Positions 27,735-36,247 of a stretch of DNA of 64,000 bases are shown in pieces. The stretch lies in NCBI RefSeq assembly GCF_035207705.1, contig NZ_CP128187.1:3224001-3288000 (forward strand), given 5' to 3'. The translations under genes and the position numbers were made by a program. The stretch comes from Maribacter sp. BPC-D8. Lineage in GTDB: Bacteria > Bacteroidota > Bacteroidia > Flavobacteriales > Flavobacteriaceae. Position 1 is the stretch's first letter, and each line of letters opens with the position of its first letter. The notes beneath the pieces were generated by a model, which saw only the letters and a program-made list of their open reading frames with translations, ran no database searches and was not told the DNA's origin.

Positions 27735-28679
27735 ATGAAAGTATTACACGTAGATATAAATCACCCACTAATAATTGAGCAATTTTCTGAATTAGGTTTT
27801 CAAAACGATGAAGATTATAGCTCTACAAAAGAAGAAATCGAAGCCAAAATAGAAGATTACGACGGACTCATAATTCGCAGTAGATTTTCGATAGATGCTG
27901 CATTTTTAGACAAAGCAAAGAACTTGAAATTTATAGGCAGACTAGGCGCCGGGCTAGAAAATATAGATACCCAACACGCTAAGTCGCTTGGTATATTTCT
28001 TGCTGCCGCACCCGAAGGCAATCGTAATGCTGTAGGCGAGCATGCTTTAGGTATGCTTTTATCGCTGTTTAATAAACTGAACGCAGCAGACAAAGAAGTT
28101 AGAAGCGGAAAATGGAATCGTGAGGGCAACCGTGGCATTGAGCTAGAAGGCAAGGTTGTTGGTATTATCGGCTATGGTAATATGGGTAAAGCATTTGCTA
28201 AAAAGCTAAAAGGTTTTGACGTAGAAGAAGTAATTTGCTACGATATTAAAGGTGGTGTAGAAGATGAAAATGCGCGTCAAGTAGGTATTATAGAATTTCA
28301 AAATAGGGTCGACGTCATAAGCTTACATGTACCGCAAACAGAATTAACTATAGGTATGGTCGATTCAGAGTTTCTTGAGAAATTTAAAAATCCGATTTGG
28401 ATTATTAATACCGCCAGAGGTAAATGTATTATAACTACAGATTTAGTAGATGCCTTAAAATCTGGTAAAGTTTTAGGAGCAGGATTAGATGTGTTGGAAT
28501 ATGAAAAAGCATCTTTCGAAAATATGTTCACAGATGATAATTTACCTGAAGCATTTCAATACCTAATTAAATCTGATCAGGTAATACTATCACCCCATGT
28601 AGCAGGGTGGACGGTTGAAAGCAAAATTAAATTAGCACAGACTGTAGTAGACAAGATAAAAGCTAAATTTTTGGAGTAG
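27735..28679 (+). CDS. D-isomer-specific 2-hydroxyacid dehydrogenase (phosphoglycerate dehydrogenase-like)
   Basis: 314 residues, the size of the minimal family without an ACT domain. The NAD-binding Rossmann motif VVGIIGYGNMGKAFA is at about 138-152. The catalytic Arg is in INTARGK (about 230), the acidic residue in GAGLDVLEYE (about 254), and the His in LSPHVAGWTVESK (about 285). GRLGAGLENIDTQ shows the substrate-loop pattern. Whether the substrate is 3-phosphoglycerate or another 2-hydroxyacid cannot be told. Followed 1 base later by the DUF1801 gene. Confidence 0.88.
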   Translation: MKVLHVDINHPLIIEQFSELGFQNDEDYSSTKEEIEAKIEDYDGLIIRSRFSIDAAFLDKAKNLKFIGRLGAGLENIDTQHAKSLGIFLAAAPEGNRNAVGEHALGMLLSLFNKLNAADKEVRSGKWNREGNRGIELEGKVVGIIGYGNMGKAFAKKLKGFDVEEVICYDIKGGVEDENARQVGIIEFQNRVDVISLHVPQTELTIGMVDSEFLEKFKNPIWIINTARGKCIITTDLVDALKSGKVLGAGLDVLEYEKASFENMFTDDNLPEAFQYLIKSDQVILSPHVAGWTVESKIKLAQTVVDKIKAKFLE

Positions 28680-28680
28680 C

Positions 28681-29136
28681 ATGAAATACGAAGCCAAAAC
28701 ACCAGATGAATATATTGCTCAACTACCACAAGAACGCAAAGTGGTAATTGAAAAGCTAAGAGGTATTATTTCAAAGAATTTACCCGTTGGTTTTGAAGAG
28801 CTATTAAGTTATGGCATGTTGGGTTATGTAGTACCACATTCATTATATCCGACAAGGTATCATGTGCAAGCAGAACTACCGTTGCCTTTTATTAATTTGG
28901 CTTCTCAGAAGAACTTTATAGCACTTTACCACTCCGGTATTTATGCAGACACTGCTCTAATGAACTGGTTCAAGAACGAATACCCAGTTCATTGCAAACA
29001 CAAGTTAGACATGGGCAAAAGTTGTGTTCGGTTTAAAAGTATGCATGATATTCCCTATGAATTGATTGCAGAACTATGCACTAAAATGACTCCGACAGAA
29101 TGGATTAGTTTATACGAGAAGAATATCAAAAAATAA
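28681..29136 (+). CDS. DUF1801 (YdhG-like) domain protein
   Basis: 151 residues with the DUF1801 pattern: TPDEYIAQLPQERKVVIEKL at the N-terminus, FEELLSYGMLGYVVPHS in the middle and MGKSCVRFKSMHDIP toward the end. A cytosolic alpha/beta domain of unproven function. Starts 1 base after the dehydrogenase stop, so cotranslation is likely. Confidence 0.85.
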   Translation: MKYEAKTPDEYIAQLPQERKVVIEKLRGIISKNLPVGFEELLSYGMLGYVVPHSLYPTRYHVQAELPLPFINLASQKNFIALYHSGIYADTALMNWFKNEYPVHCKHKLDMGKSCVRFKSMHDIPYELIAELCTKMTPTEWISLYEKNIKK

Positions 29137-29142
29137 ATCGAT

Positions 29143-29529
29143 ATGAAAAAAAGAGTAACAGGTTTAGGTGGATTCTTTTTTAAAACTAAAGATCCTGATC
29201 AATCTAAAAATTGGTACAACAAGCATTTAGGGCTGAATACAGATCAATATGGCTGTACATTTTGGTGGAAAGACAAAGAAGGAAATGATTGCTCAACACA
29301 ATGGAGTCCCATGAATGCTGATACTGATTATTTCAAACCTAGCCAATCTAGTTTTATGATGAATTTTAGGGTTGAAAATCTTGTAGAACTATTAGAGGTA
29401 CTAAAAGAAGAAGGAGTTACGGTGGTCGGTGAGATGCAAGAATTCGAATATGGAAAATTCGGATGGATTTTAGACCCCGACGGAAATAAGCTAGAACTTT
29501 GGGAACCAATTGATAAAGCATTTCTATGA
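29143..29529 (+). CDS. VOC (glyoxalase/bleomycin-resistance fold) protein
   Basis: 128 residues, one VOC module made of two beta-alpha-beta3 repeats. Seen: GLGGFFFKTKDPDQSKNWYN at the start and GWILDPDGNKLELWEP at the end, the latter ending with the usual metal-ligand Glu. The substrate is unknown. Last gene of the cupin-led run. Confidence 0.87.
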   Translation: MKKRVTGLGGFFFKTKDPDQSKNWYNKHLGLNTDQYGCTFWWKDKEGNDCSTQWSPMNADTDYFKPSQSSFMMNFRVENLVELLEVLKEEGVTVVGEMQEFEYGKFGWILDPDGNKLELWEPIDKAFL

Positions 29530-29584
29530 TGTTTAAATAATTACTACTTTTAACACCTATAATAACCACCAAACAACAAAAAAA

Positions 29585-29968
29585 ATGTCAGACGAGAATA
29601 AAGATTTTGGAGATAAGGCAGAAGAATCTGCTAAGGAATTTAGCGAAGGAGCTAAAAAAACAGCAAATGAATTTTCTGCAGGAGCTAGAGAAGCTTTCAA
29701 CGGAGGTCCAGGAGGAGAAAACAAAAAAATGCTTGCTGGAATCTTAGCAATAGTAGTTGGTTCTTTAGGGATTCATAAATTCATTCTAGGATACCAAAAA
29801 GAAGGTATTATAATGTTAGTTATTACGCTAGTATTAGGGGCGGTAACTTGTGGTGTCGGTGCATCTGCAATGTGGGTAGTTGGTATCATTGAAGGTATCA
29901 TATACCTAACAAAATCAGATGAAGAGTTTTATAACACCTACCAGGTAGGCAGAAAGCCTTGGTTCTAA
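29585..29968 (+). CDS. TM2 domain membrane protein
   Basis: 127 residues. The N-terminal ~45 residues are an amphipathic, charged, Ala/Glu/Lys-rich segment with imperfect repeats (KEFSEGAKKTANEFSAGARE). Residues about 50-115 form a TM2 domain: GILAIVVGSLGIHKFILGY with the conserved G-HKF-LG pattern, then a second helix and the short WVVGIIEGIIYL segment. Function unknown. Followed by a strong terminator. Confidence 0.87.
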   Translation: MSDENKDFGDKAEESAKEFSEGAKKTANEFSAGAREAFNGGPGGENKKMLAGILAIVVGSLGIHKFILGYQKEGIIMLVITLVLGAVTCGVGASAMWVVGIIEGIIYLTKSDEEFYNTYQVGRKPWF

Positions 29969-29976
29969 ATAACCTA

Positions 29977-30006
29977 AGCCAGATAAATTATTATCTGGCT
30001 TTTTTT
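29977..30006 (+). terminator. Terminator after TM2 gene
   Basis: 10-bp stem AGCCAGATAA/TTATCTGGCT, 4-base loop, then a run of seven Ts starting with the last stem base. Confidence 0.88.
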
Positions 30007-30024
30007 ATAATATTTATTATCGTA

Positions 30025-30047
30025 ATATTCGAATATATGAATACGAA
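30025..30047 (+). promoter_or_regulatory. Candidate ArsR self-operator
   Basis: Perfect 12-bp palindrome ATATTCGAATAT (30025-30036) overlapped by a wider TTCG...CGAA inverted pair that ends right at the arsR ATG. ArsR/SmtB repressors commonly bind such inverted repeats at their own promoter. Operator function is inferred. Confidence 0.45.
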
Positions 30048-30371
30048 ATGGGAGTTACTAAAACACAAATATTTAATGTAGAACAGAATCAGTTGGCGAT
30101 TATATTCAAGGTATTGTCAAACCCTGCACGTATTGCCATTTTACAATATATAAGTCAGCAAGATGCGTGTATTTGTAATGACATCGTTGATGAAATTGGT
30201 TTAGCTCAGCCAACTATCTCGCAGCATTTAAAAGAGCTCAAGAGTATAGATTTAATTAGAGGTGAAATTGAAGGTAAAAAAGTATGCTATTGCATAAATA
30301 TACCAAAATGGACCGAAATACAAACGGTATTGAATTCTTTCTTCGACAACACTAAAAGCAACTGTTGCTAA
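30048..30371 (+). CDS. arsR: ArsR/SmtB family metalloregulator
   Basis: 107 residues, winged helix-turn-helix repressor. Core features: FKVLSNPARIAILQYI, a Cys pair in the DACICND segment (about 38-41), recognition helix AQPTISQHLKELKS, and the beta wing GEIEGKKVCYCIN. Extra Cys residues end the protein (KSNCC), a common place for thiol coordination of arsenic or other metals in this family. The next gene begins 11 bases downstream, so both are likely controlled together. The inducer (arsenite or another metal) is inferred. Confidence 0.87.
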   Translation: MGVTKTQIFNVEQNQLAIIFKVLSNPARIAILQYISQQDACICNDIVDEIGLAQPTISQHLKELKSIDLIRGEIEGKKVCYCINIPKWTEIQTVLNSFFDNTKSNCC

Positions 30372-30382
30372 AAAACTTCAAA

Positions 30383-30883
30383 ATGAATGCTATAACTATT
30401 AGAACAATGTTACCGACCGATTGGGAGTTCGTTGCCAATATTTACAAAGAAGGCATTGATACTGGCATTGCCACTTTTGAAACCAATGTACCCACTTTTG
30501 AAGCTTGGGACAAAGCACATATGAGCACCTGCCGTTTTGTTGCCGAAAGCAATACTGAAATTATGGGCTGGGTTGCGCTCTCCCCCGTTTCTAACAGATG
30601 TGTATATGGTGGTGTCGCAGAAATAAGTGTCTATATTTCCAAAAATAGCCGTGGCAAAGGTTTAGGCAAATTATTGTTAGAGCATGTTATAACGGCGAGC
30701 GAACAAGAGGGCATTTGGACGTTACAATCTGGTATCTTCCCTACCAATTATGGCAGCATAAAAATACATGAAGCTACAGGTTTTAGAAAGATTGGCAAAC
30801 GCGAGCGCATTGGTAAATTACACGGTAAATGGGTCGATAATGTGCTTTTTGAAAGACGTAGTAGTGTTGTAGGTATAGATTAA
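30383..30883 (+). CDS. GNAT N-acetyltransferase, phosphinothricin/arsinothricin (ArsN-like) type
   Basis: 166 residues from ATG 30383; an in-frame TTG at 30365 overlaps arsR and was rejected. Matches the PAT/ArsN1 layout: ITIRTMLPTDWEFVANIYKE, the ATFETNVPTFEAW segment, acetyl-CoA P-loop SRGKGLGKLLLEHVI (about 95-110), and IHEATGFRKIGKRERIGK near the end. These enzymes acetylate glutamate-like amino groups (phosphinothricin, arsinothricin, methionine sulfone). Linkage to arsR favours an arsenical substrate, but this is inference. Converges with olsF with 1 base between. Confidence 0.82.
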   Translation: MNAITIRTMLPTDWEFVANIYKEGIDTGIATFETNVPTFEAWDKAHMSTCRFVAESNTEIMGWVALSPVSNRCVYGGVAEISVYISKNSRGKGLGKLLLEHVITASEQEGIWTLQSGIFPTNYGSIKIHEATGFRKIGKRERIGKLHGKWVDNVLFERRSSVVGID

Positions 30884-30884
30884 A

Positions 30885-32705
30885 TTACTCCTCAACATCA
30901 GTATTTTGAGATTCATGTAATTTTCGCTCTAATTCTGCCTGAAACTCTTCCATAACTGGCTTTACGGTACTTTCCGGTAAATCCGCAATTTTAATATACA
31001 TTAATCCGTCGACCGAGTTATTGAATAATGGATCCACATTAAACGCAACCACTCTCGCATTCTGCTTAATGTACTTTTTTATTAATACCGGCAAACGCAA
31101 ATTACCTGGTTCTACTTCATCTATTAAACGATCGAACTTATTTAAATCTGCCTGGGTTTCATCAAAAACAAACTCCTTATCGGCATCTTTCAATTTTACC
31201 TTGAATTCCTTTTTAGGTCTTATGTATTGCGCTACATAAGGATCCCAATAATTAGACTTCATAAATTCAATCATCAACGATTTTGAGAAGTTTGAAAACT
31301 GATTACTGATACTTACTCCGCCTATTAAATACTTATGTTCTGGAAATCTTAAAGTCGTATGCACAATCCCCTTCCAAAGTAAAAATAATGGCATTGGTTT
31401 TTGCTGGTATTCTTTAGTGATATAGGCGCGACCCATTTCAATAGAGTGCTCCATCATATCATACAACTCAGGTTCTACCCTAAAAAGATCTTGAAGATAA
31501 AAACCATCAATGCCATGTTTAGGGAAAATTTCAGAACCCATTCCCATTCTATAGGCACCTACAATACATTTAGCCTCAGAATCCCATAAAAAAAGATGAT
31601 GATAATAACTATCGAAACTATCAAGGTCAATCGCTTTATTCGTTCCCTCACCAATGGCTCTAAAGGTTACTTCACGCTGTCTTCCTATTTCTTTCAAAAT
31701 AAAAGGCATATCCTTTTCAGTAGCTAGAAAGACTTCATAATTTTTACTCTGAAGCAAGCGACAATCTTTCTCCCTAAGTTTTTCTATTTCTCCTTCCATA
31801 ACCTCTTTACGAACCGCATCTGCAATTTTCTTAGGTTGCTTAGGTATTTTAAGGGAAGTCGGTATTTGATCTATTAAACGCTCTTTCTCATATGCGTTAG
31901 ACAGCATATAGGTTTTACGACGCAGAAGATCTGTGTATTCTTCTAAACTCTGTTGTTCTTTTTGGGTAGCGACAGAAATCGGCTGCCCTATTCTCACCTT
32001 AATTGGTCTATTTCTTTGCGAAAATACCTGAGAAGGAATCATTGCCGTTCTTAACGAATCTCCTAATTTAGAAATACGGTAAAACAACGAACTATTTTTG
32101 GCATGAAAATAAATAGGAACAACAGGCACATCTGCTTTTCTAATCAATTTTATGGCAGCTTCTTCCCAAGGTTTATCTACAATGAGCTTACCATCTTTAT
32201 GGGTCGAAACTTCACCAGCAGGAAACACCCCTAATACATGACCATTTTTTAAATGCTCTAAAGTTTTTTTGAATCCGGCTAAATTACTTCTGGCATCTTT
32301 ATGTTCGCTAAACGGATTTACCGGTAAAACAAAAGGCTCTAACGGCTTCATTCTTTGCAATAAGAAATTAGCCATTATCTTATAATCTGGTCGTTGCTTC
32401 ACCATTAATTTGAACAACAAAATACCATCAATAGCACCCAACGGGTGATTACTTATAGTCACATACGGACCATCTTTCGGCAAACGTCTAAAATCTTCCT
32501 CAGGAATTTCATAATCAATTTCGTAAAGCTTTAGAATAGCATTGGCATATTCTTCACCTTCTAAATGGGCAATGCTATCATAATCTCTATTAATTCGAGA
32601 CAAACGTGTCACCTTCAGTAATACCCAGCCTATAAAAGTACCAAACACTCCGTATTTGGAGAGATTGATAGCATTGGCAATTTCCTTGGCGGTAACTAAA
32701 CCCAT
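30885..32705 (-). CDS. olsF: Bifunctional ornithine lipid synthase (OlsF type)
   Basis: 606 residues, two acyltransferase domains. The N-terminal part (about 60-280) is a PlsC/OlsA-like O-acyltransferase with NHPLGAIDG (His87, Asp93), an HX5D variant of the usual HX4D, and GVFPAGEVS. The C-terminal part (about 320-590) is an OlsB/hemolysin-like GNAT N-acyltransferase (VGAYRMGMGSEIF, FYLQDLFRV, HSIEMGRAYI, IGGVSISNQFS). In the known OlsF enzymes the two domains together make ornithine lipid from ornithine and two acyl donors at the inner membrane. The assignment rests on domain order and motifs; a related amino-acid lipid is possible. Confidence 0.85.
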   Translation of the reverse strand: MGLVTAKEIANAINLSKYGVFGTFIGWVLLKVTRLSRINRDYDSIAHLEGEEYANAILKLYEIDYEIPEEDFRRLPKDGPYVTISNHPLGAIDGILLFKLMVKQRPDYKIMANFLLQRMKPLEPFVLPVNPFSEHKDARSNLAGFKKTLEHLKNGHVLGVFPAGEVSTHKDGKLIVDKPWEEAAIKLIRKADVPVVPIYFHAKNSSLFYRISKLGDSLRTAMIPSQVFSQRNRPIKVRIGQPISVATQKEQQSLEEYTDLLRRKTYMLSNAYEKERLIDQIPTSLKIPKQPKKIADAVRKEVMEGEIEKLREKDCRLLQSKNYEVFLATEKDMPFILKEIGRQREVTFRAIGEGTNKAIDLDSFDSYYHHLFLWDSEAKCIVGAYRMGMGSEIFPKHGIDGFYLQDLFRVEPELYDMMEHSIEMGRAYITKEYQQKPMPLFLLWKGIVHTTLRFPEHKYLIGGVSISNQFSNFSKSLMIEFMKSNYWDPYVAQYIRPKKEFKVKLKDADKEFVFDETQADLNKFDRLIDEVEPGNLRLPVLIKKYIKQNARVVAFNVDPLFNNSVDGLMYIKIADLPESTVKPVMEEFQAELERKLHESQNTDVEE

Positions 32706-32786
32706 AAATCATCATCGATTAGACTGTAAATATAGGAAAATAGCCTTTGTAGCTACCTATTAAAAATTATTGAAATGACCTTAAAA

Positions 32787-34034
32787 TTACTTCACAACCA
32801 ACTGTACCGTTTCTGTACCACGTTGTTCTAATAATAACTCATGACCGTTCTGCAACGATTCTAACGCTTTAGTATTAAAATGTCTAATCGTGTATAGGGA
32901 AACATTCTCATGATGAGCCACTTTAAACTTGCTTTTTAGTTGCTGTAGAAGTGCATCTAAGCCTCCAAATTTATTATCGATACAAACTGAAAAGCTAATA
33001 GCAGAATTTTGAATTAAACCTACCTTTATTTTATGTTGATGAAATAATTTAAATAGCTCGCTAATACTATCTTCAACTATAAAAGAGAAATCAAGAGAAG
33101 ATAACTTCATTAAAACCTGATTCTTCTTCACTATAAAACAAGGTACTTTTGGCTCTATACCAACACCTTTGCCAACCGTAGTTCCTTTACCTGTAGGATC
33201 AATAAATGATTTTACATGAAGCGGAATCTCTTTTCGCTGTAAAGGCTGTAATGTTTTTGGGTGAATTACAGATGCCCCGTAAAATGCTAGCTCAATAGCT
33301 TCTCTATAAGATATATTATTAAGCAATTGCGTTTCTTTAAAATACCTAGGATCGGCATTTAAAACACCCGGTACATCTTTCCAAATCGTAACAGAATCGG
33401 CATTTAAACAATAAGCTAATATTGCAGCAGAATAATCTGAACCTTCACGACCCAATGTGGTAGAAAAATTATTATCATCACTACCCAAAAATCCCTGTGT
33501 AATATTCAATACTTTTTGATCGATCGTAGTAACGTTCTTTTGAGTACGCTCCCAATCTACCGTAGTATCTCTATAATTGCTATCTGTTTTTATAAAGTTT
33601 CTAACGTCTAACCAATTATTGGCAATACCTATTTCTTTAAAATAAGCACTGATAATCGTAGTAGAAATCAATTCTCCGTAACCAACTATTTGATCGTAAA
33701 CGAAGTTATAATTGGGCGATTTATTCCAGACTAAGAAGCCGTTGATTTCATCAACAAGCACCTTTATTTCTTTATAAATAGCATGTTGTGCATTCGGAAA
33801 TAATTCAGATACAATATCTAAATGATAATCAACCATTTCGGCTACCTTAGATGGTATATCTTTTTTATCATTGAAATAAGCATTTATAATATCTTCCATA
33901 GCATTGGTGGTTTTACCCATTGCCGATACTACCAATAACGTATTTTCATACCCTACCTCTTTCAAAACCTCAACTACATTTTTAACCGCATTTGCATCTT
34001 TAACCGATGCTCCTCCAAATTTAAAAACTCTCAT
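32787..34034 (-). CDS. lysC: Aspartate kinase
   Basis: Phosphorylates aspartate, the first step toward Lys, Thr and Met. 415 residues, monofunctional. The N-terminal kinase motif is VFKFGGASVKDANAV (a GGAS variant of the common GGTS), followed by TLGREGSDYSAAILAY and the aspartate-pocket segment VTIWKDVPGVLNADPR. The C-terminal ~120 residues form ACT-like regulatory modules. It follows the GNAT gene on the minus strand with 37 bases between, so cotranscription is likely. The short tail means no fused homoserine dehydrogenase. Confidence 0.93.
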   Translation of the reverse strand: MRVFKFGGASVKDANAVKNVVEVLKEVGYENTLLVVSAMGKTTNAMEDIINAYFNDKKDIPSKVAEMVDYHLDIVSELFPNAQHAIYKEIKVLVDEINGFLVWNKSPNYNFVYDQIVGYGELISTTIISAYFKEIGIANNWLDVRNFIKTDSNYRDTTVDWERTQKNVTTIDQKVLNITQGFLGSDDNNFSTTLGREGSDYSAAILAYCLNADSVTIWKDVPGVLNADPRYFKETQLLNNISYREAIELAFYGASVIHPKTLQPLQRKEIPLHVKSFIDPTGKGTTVGKGVGIEPKVPCFIVKKNQVLMKLSSLDFSFIVEDSISELFKLFHQHKIKVGLIQNSAISFSVCIDNKFGGLDALLQQLKSKFKVAHHENVSLYTIRHFNTKALESLQNGHELLLEQRGTETVQLVVK

Positions 34035-34071
34035 ATATTATTGCTATCTAAATTTTATAGTCCTTTTTGAA

Positions 34072-34554
34072 TTAAGCTAATGCGCTTAAATACTCTTTCA
34101 TGCCGGTTTCATCTAACTGAACAACATCCCAATCTCTCATTACATTGGCTCCTTTACTTTCATAAAAACCAATTGCCGGTTCGTTCCAATCAATCACTTC
34201 CCAACTTATTCGCTTTACACCTAACACATCGCCGTATTTAACAACCTCATTTAAAAGAGCCGTACCTAAACCACTACCACGCATTTCTTCTGTTACAATT
34301 AAATCTTCTAAATGAATAACTGGTCCTTTCCAAGTAGAATACCTAGGGTAAACCAAAGCCATACCTACAATTTTATCATTCTTTTCTGCAACAAAACAGT
34401 GAAACAATTTCTGTTTACCAAAACCATCTTCCTCTAAATTCTGCACACTCACTTCTACGGCATCGTCTTCCTTTTCAAAAGAGGCGAGTTCTTGAATTAA
34501 GTGAAGCACTTGCTTCATATCTTCTCTTTGGGCAACCCTAATTGTATAATCCAT
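34072..34554 (-). CDS. GNAT family N-acetyltransferase (SAT-like)
   Basis: 160 residues, single GNAT domain. It begins DYTIRVAQREDMKQVLHLIQ. The acetyl-CoA loop is EEMRGSGLGTALLNEVVKY (about 90-108), with NEPAIGFYESKGA near the end, typical of the spermidine/diamine-acetyltransferase-like branch. The substrate is unknown. First gene of a two-gene minus-strand unit with lysC, divergent from fbp. Confidence 0.87.
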   Translation of the reverse strand: MDYTIRVAQREDMKQVLHLIQELASFEKEDDAVEVSVQNLEEDGFGKQKLFHCFVAEKNDKIVGMALVYPRYSTWKGPVIHLEDLIVTEEMRGSGLGTALLNEVVKYGDVLGVKRISWEVIDWNEPAIGFYESKGANVMRDWDVVQLDETGMKEYLSALA

Positions 34555-34573
34555 AATTGTTACAAATAAAACA

Positions 34574-34581
34574 CAAAGTTA
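34574..34581 (-). promoter_or_regulatory. Predicted -7 box of the GNAT-lysC unit
   Basis: TAACTTTG on the minus strand, a full TAnnTTTG match, 19 bases before the GNAT ATG. Confidence 0.45.
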
Positions 34582-34611
34582 TAAATTTAAAAAATGTAAT
34601 TAAAACGAAAA

Positions 34612-34641
34612 TTGAACGTTTAACAAAATACACGATATTTG
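34612..34641 (+). promoter_or_regulatory. Predicted promoter of fbp
   Basis: TTG (34612-34614), a 19-base spacer, then GATATTTG (34634-34641), which matches 7 of 8 positions relative to TAnnTTTG counting the free ones. It ends 20 bases before the fbp ATG. Confidence 0.45.
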
Positions 34642-34661
34642 TATAAACCATAAACTAAAAG

Positions 34662-35672
34662 ATGTCTCCAAAAAGAAATCAGACCCTAGGGGAGTTTATT
34701 ATTGAAAATCAAGATTCATTTCAATATTCCTCAGGTGAATTATCAAAGCTTATCAATGCTATTAGATTAGCTGCTAAAGTTGTTAACCACGAAGTGAACA
34801 AAGCAGGTCTAATCGATATTTTAGGCGGAGTTGGCGAAACCAACATTCAAGGTGAAGATCAACAAAAACTTGACCTTTTCGCTAATGACAAATTTATTCA
34901 GACTTTAAAAAACCGAGAAATAGTTTGCGGTATCGCCTCTGAAGAAGAAGATAGTTTCATTAGTATAAATAGTAATGACGACAATCACCAAAATAAATAT
35001 GTAGTACTTATAGATCCTTTAGATGGGTCTTCTAACATTGATGTAAATGTTTCGGTTGGTACTATTTTCTCTATTTACAGGCGTATAACTCCCGTAGGTA
35101 CACCCGTTACCATGGAAGATTTTTTACAGCCAGGTAATCAGCAAGTTGCTGCAGGTTATGTAGTGTACGGTACGTCTACCATGCTAGTATATACAACTGG
35201 TGATGGTGTAAATGGCTTTACATTAAACCCGGCATTAGGTACTTTTTATCTATCTCACCCAAATATGAAGTTTCCTGAAAATGGCAGAATTTACTCTGTA
35301 AACGAAGGAAATTATGTGCATTTTCACCAAGGGGTAAAAGATTACATTAAGTATTGCCAAATGGAAGAAGACGACAGACCTTACACTTCTAGGTATATAG
35401 GTTCTTTAGTTTCTGATTTTCATAGAAACATGATCAAAGGTGGTATATACATGTACCCAAAAAGTAGTGTAAGTCAAAGTGGAAAACTAAGATTGTTATA
35501 CGAATGTAACCCTATGGCTTTCTTAGCCGAGCAAGCAAACGGAATAGCAATAGGCGGTAAAAATCGTATTATGGATATTCAACCAACAGAACTCCATCAA
35601 CGGGTTCCGTTCTTCTGCGGAAGCAAAAACATGGTCGAAAAACTACAAGAATTTTTAAATAAATATCATTAA
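34662..35672 (+). CDS. fbp: Class I fructose-1,6-bisphosphatase
   Basis: Gluconeogenic hydrolysis of fructose 1,6-bisphosphate. 336 residues, full family length. Metal-binding residues are in ASEEEDSFI (about 90) and in the signature [17 protein letters not shown] (about 118-134). Substrate-binding segments include [24 protein letters not shown] and [19 protein letters not shown] (lysine and acidic metal ligands). The start is supported by the nearby promoter and [13 protein letters not shown]. It ends in a bidirectional terminator shared with the converging TerB-like gene. Confidence 0.96.
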   Translation: MSPKRNQTLGEFIIENQDSFQYSSGELSKLINAIRLAAKVVNHEVNKAGLIDILGGVGETNIQGEDQQKLDLFANDKFIQTLKNREIVCGIASEEEDSFISINSNDDNHQNKYVVLIDPLDGSSNIDVNVSVGTIFSIYRRITPVGTPVTMEDFLQPGNQQVAAGYVVYGTSTMLVYTTGDGVNGFTLNPALGTFYLSHPNMKFPENGRIYSVNEGNYVHFHQGVKDYIKYCQMEEDDRPYTSRYIGSLVSDFHRNMIKGGIYMYPKSSVSQSGKLRLLYECNPMAFLAEQANGIAIGGKNRIMDIQPTELHQRVPFFCGSKNMVEKLQEFLNKYH

Positions 35673-35675
35673 TAA

Positions 35676-35705
35676 AAAAAGGGAGCCTTTAGCTCCCTTT
35701 TTTAT
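35676..35705. terminator. Bidirectional terminator between fbp and a TerB-like gene
   Basis: Perfect stem AAAAAGGGAGC/GCTCCCTTTTT around the loop ctttta/taaag. The A-run on one side and T-run on the other let it work on both strands. Confidence 0.88.
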
Positions 35706-35722
35706 TTCACTTTTATAAAAGC

Positions 35723-36145
35723 TTAGTGTTTTACTAAGTATAGATAATCATCGAAATCTATTTTACCACCAAAAATAGCTACAGAACGCTCAATAACAGC
35801 ATCTGCTTTTTCGTCTGTAAAACCAAGACCAATAGCATATTTCTTAATTAACAATCTTTCTTCATTGTCAATTTCATGATCAGAATATACAATTCTAAAC
35901 AAGTCGTATAAACGCTCTAATCGTTTCTCAGAATCTGGTGTAGAATCGATAGGATATTTATTTTCTTTCTTAAACACCTCTAAATACTCAGAATCAGTGA
36001 TATCTAATTTAGTAGCGAAACGGTCTAATAATTTTTTTTCTTCAACGCTAATTTCACCGTCAATAGACGCTAAAGTTGCCAAAGCTGCAAAATGAGCTAA
36101 GTTTCTTCTGTGCTCACCGCTACTATATAAATCTGCAAAAGACAT
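35723..36145 (-). CDS. TerB-like helical domain protein
   Basis: 140 residues, all-helical TerB fold. Two acidic metal-site-like motifs are visible: SIDGEISVEEKKLLD (about 27) and YSDHEIDNEERLLIK (about 87). TerB domains are also found outside tellurite-resistance loci and no other ter gene is present, so a tellurite role is not supported. It is divergent from the ligase-associated exonuclease gene, 102 bases away. Three smaller TerB-like genes follow mfd elsewhere in the window. Confidence 0.85.
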   Translation of the reverse strand: MSFADLYSSGEHRRNLAHFAALATLASIDGEISVEEKKLLDRFATKLDITDSEYLEVFKKENKYPIDSTPDSEKRLERLYDLFRIVYSDHEIDNEERLLIKKYAIGLGFTDEKADAVIERSVAIFGGKIDFDDYLYLVKH

Positions 36146-36167
36146 ATCTTATTTTTTAATTATTGAG

Positions 36168-36175
36168 CAAATATA
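36168..36175 (-). promoter_or_regulatory. Predicted -7 box of the TerB-like gene
   Basis: TATATTTG on the minus strand, full consensus match, 22 bases before the ATG at 36145. Confidence 0.5.
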
Positions 36176-36247
36176 AATTTTTTAGAGGTCATAGTTTAGT
36201 TTGTCATCAACTTTGTTTGCATGCGAAATTTGTAACTTGTTGTCGCT

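Noticed and set aside
35723..36145. Tellurite resistance locus
   Set aside because: Only TerB-like domains are present; terA, terC, terD and terZ are absent, so a tellurite function is not supported.
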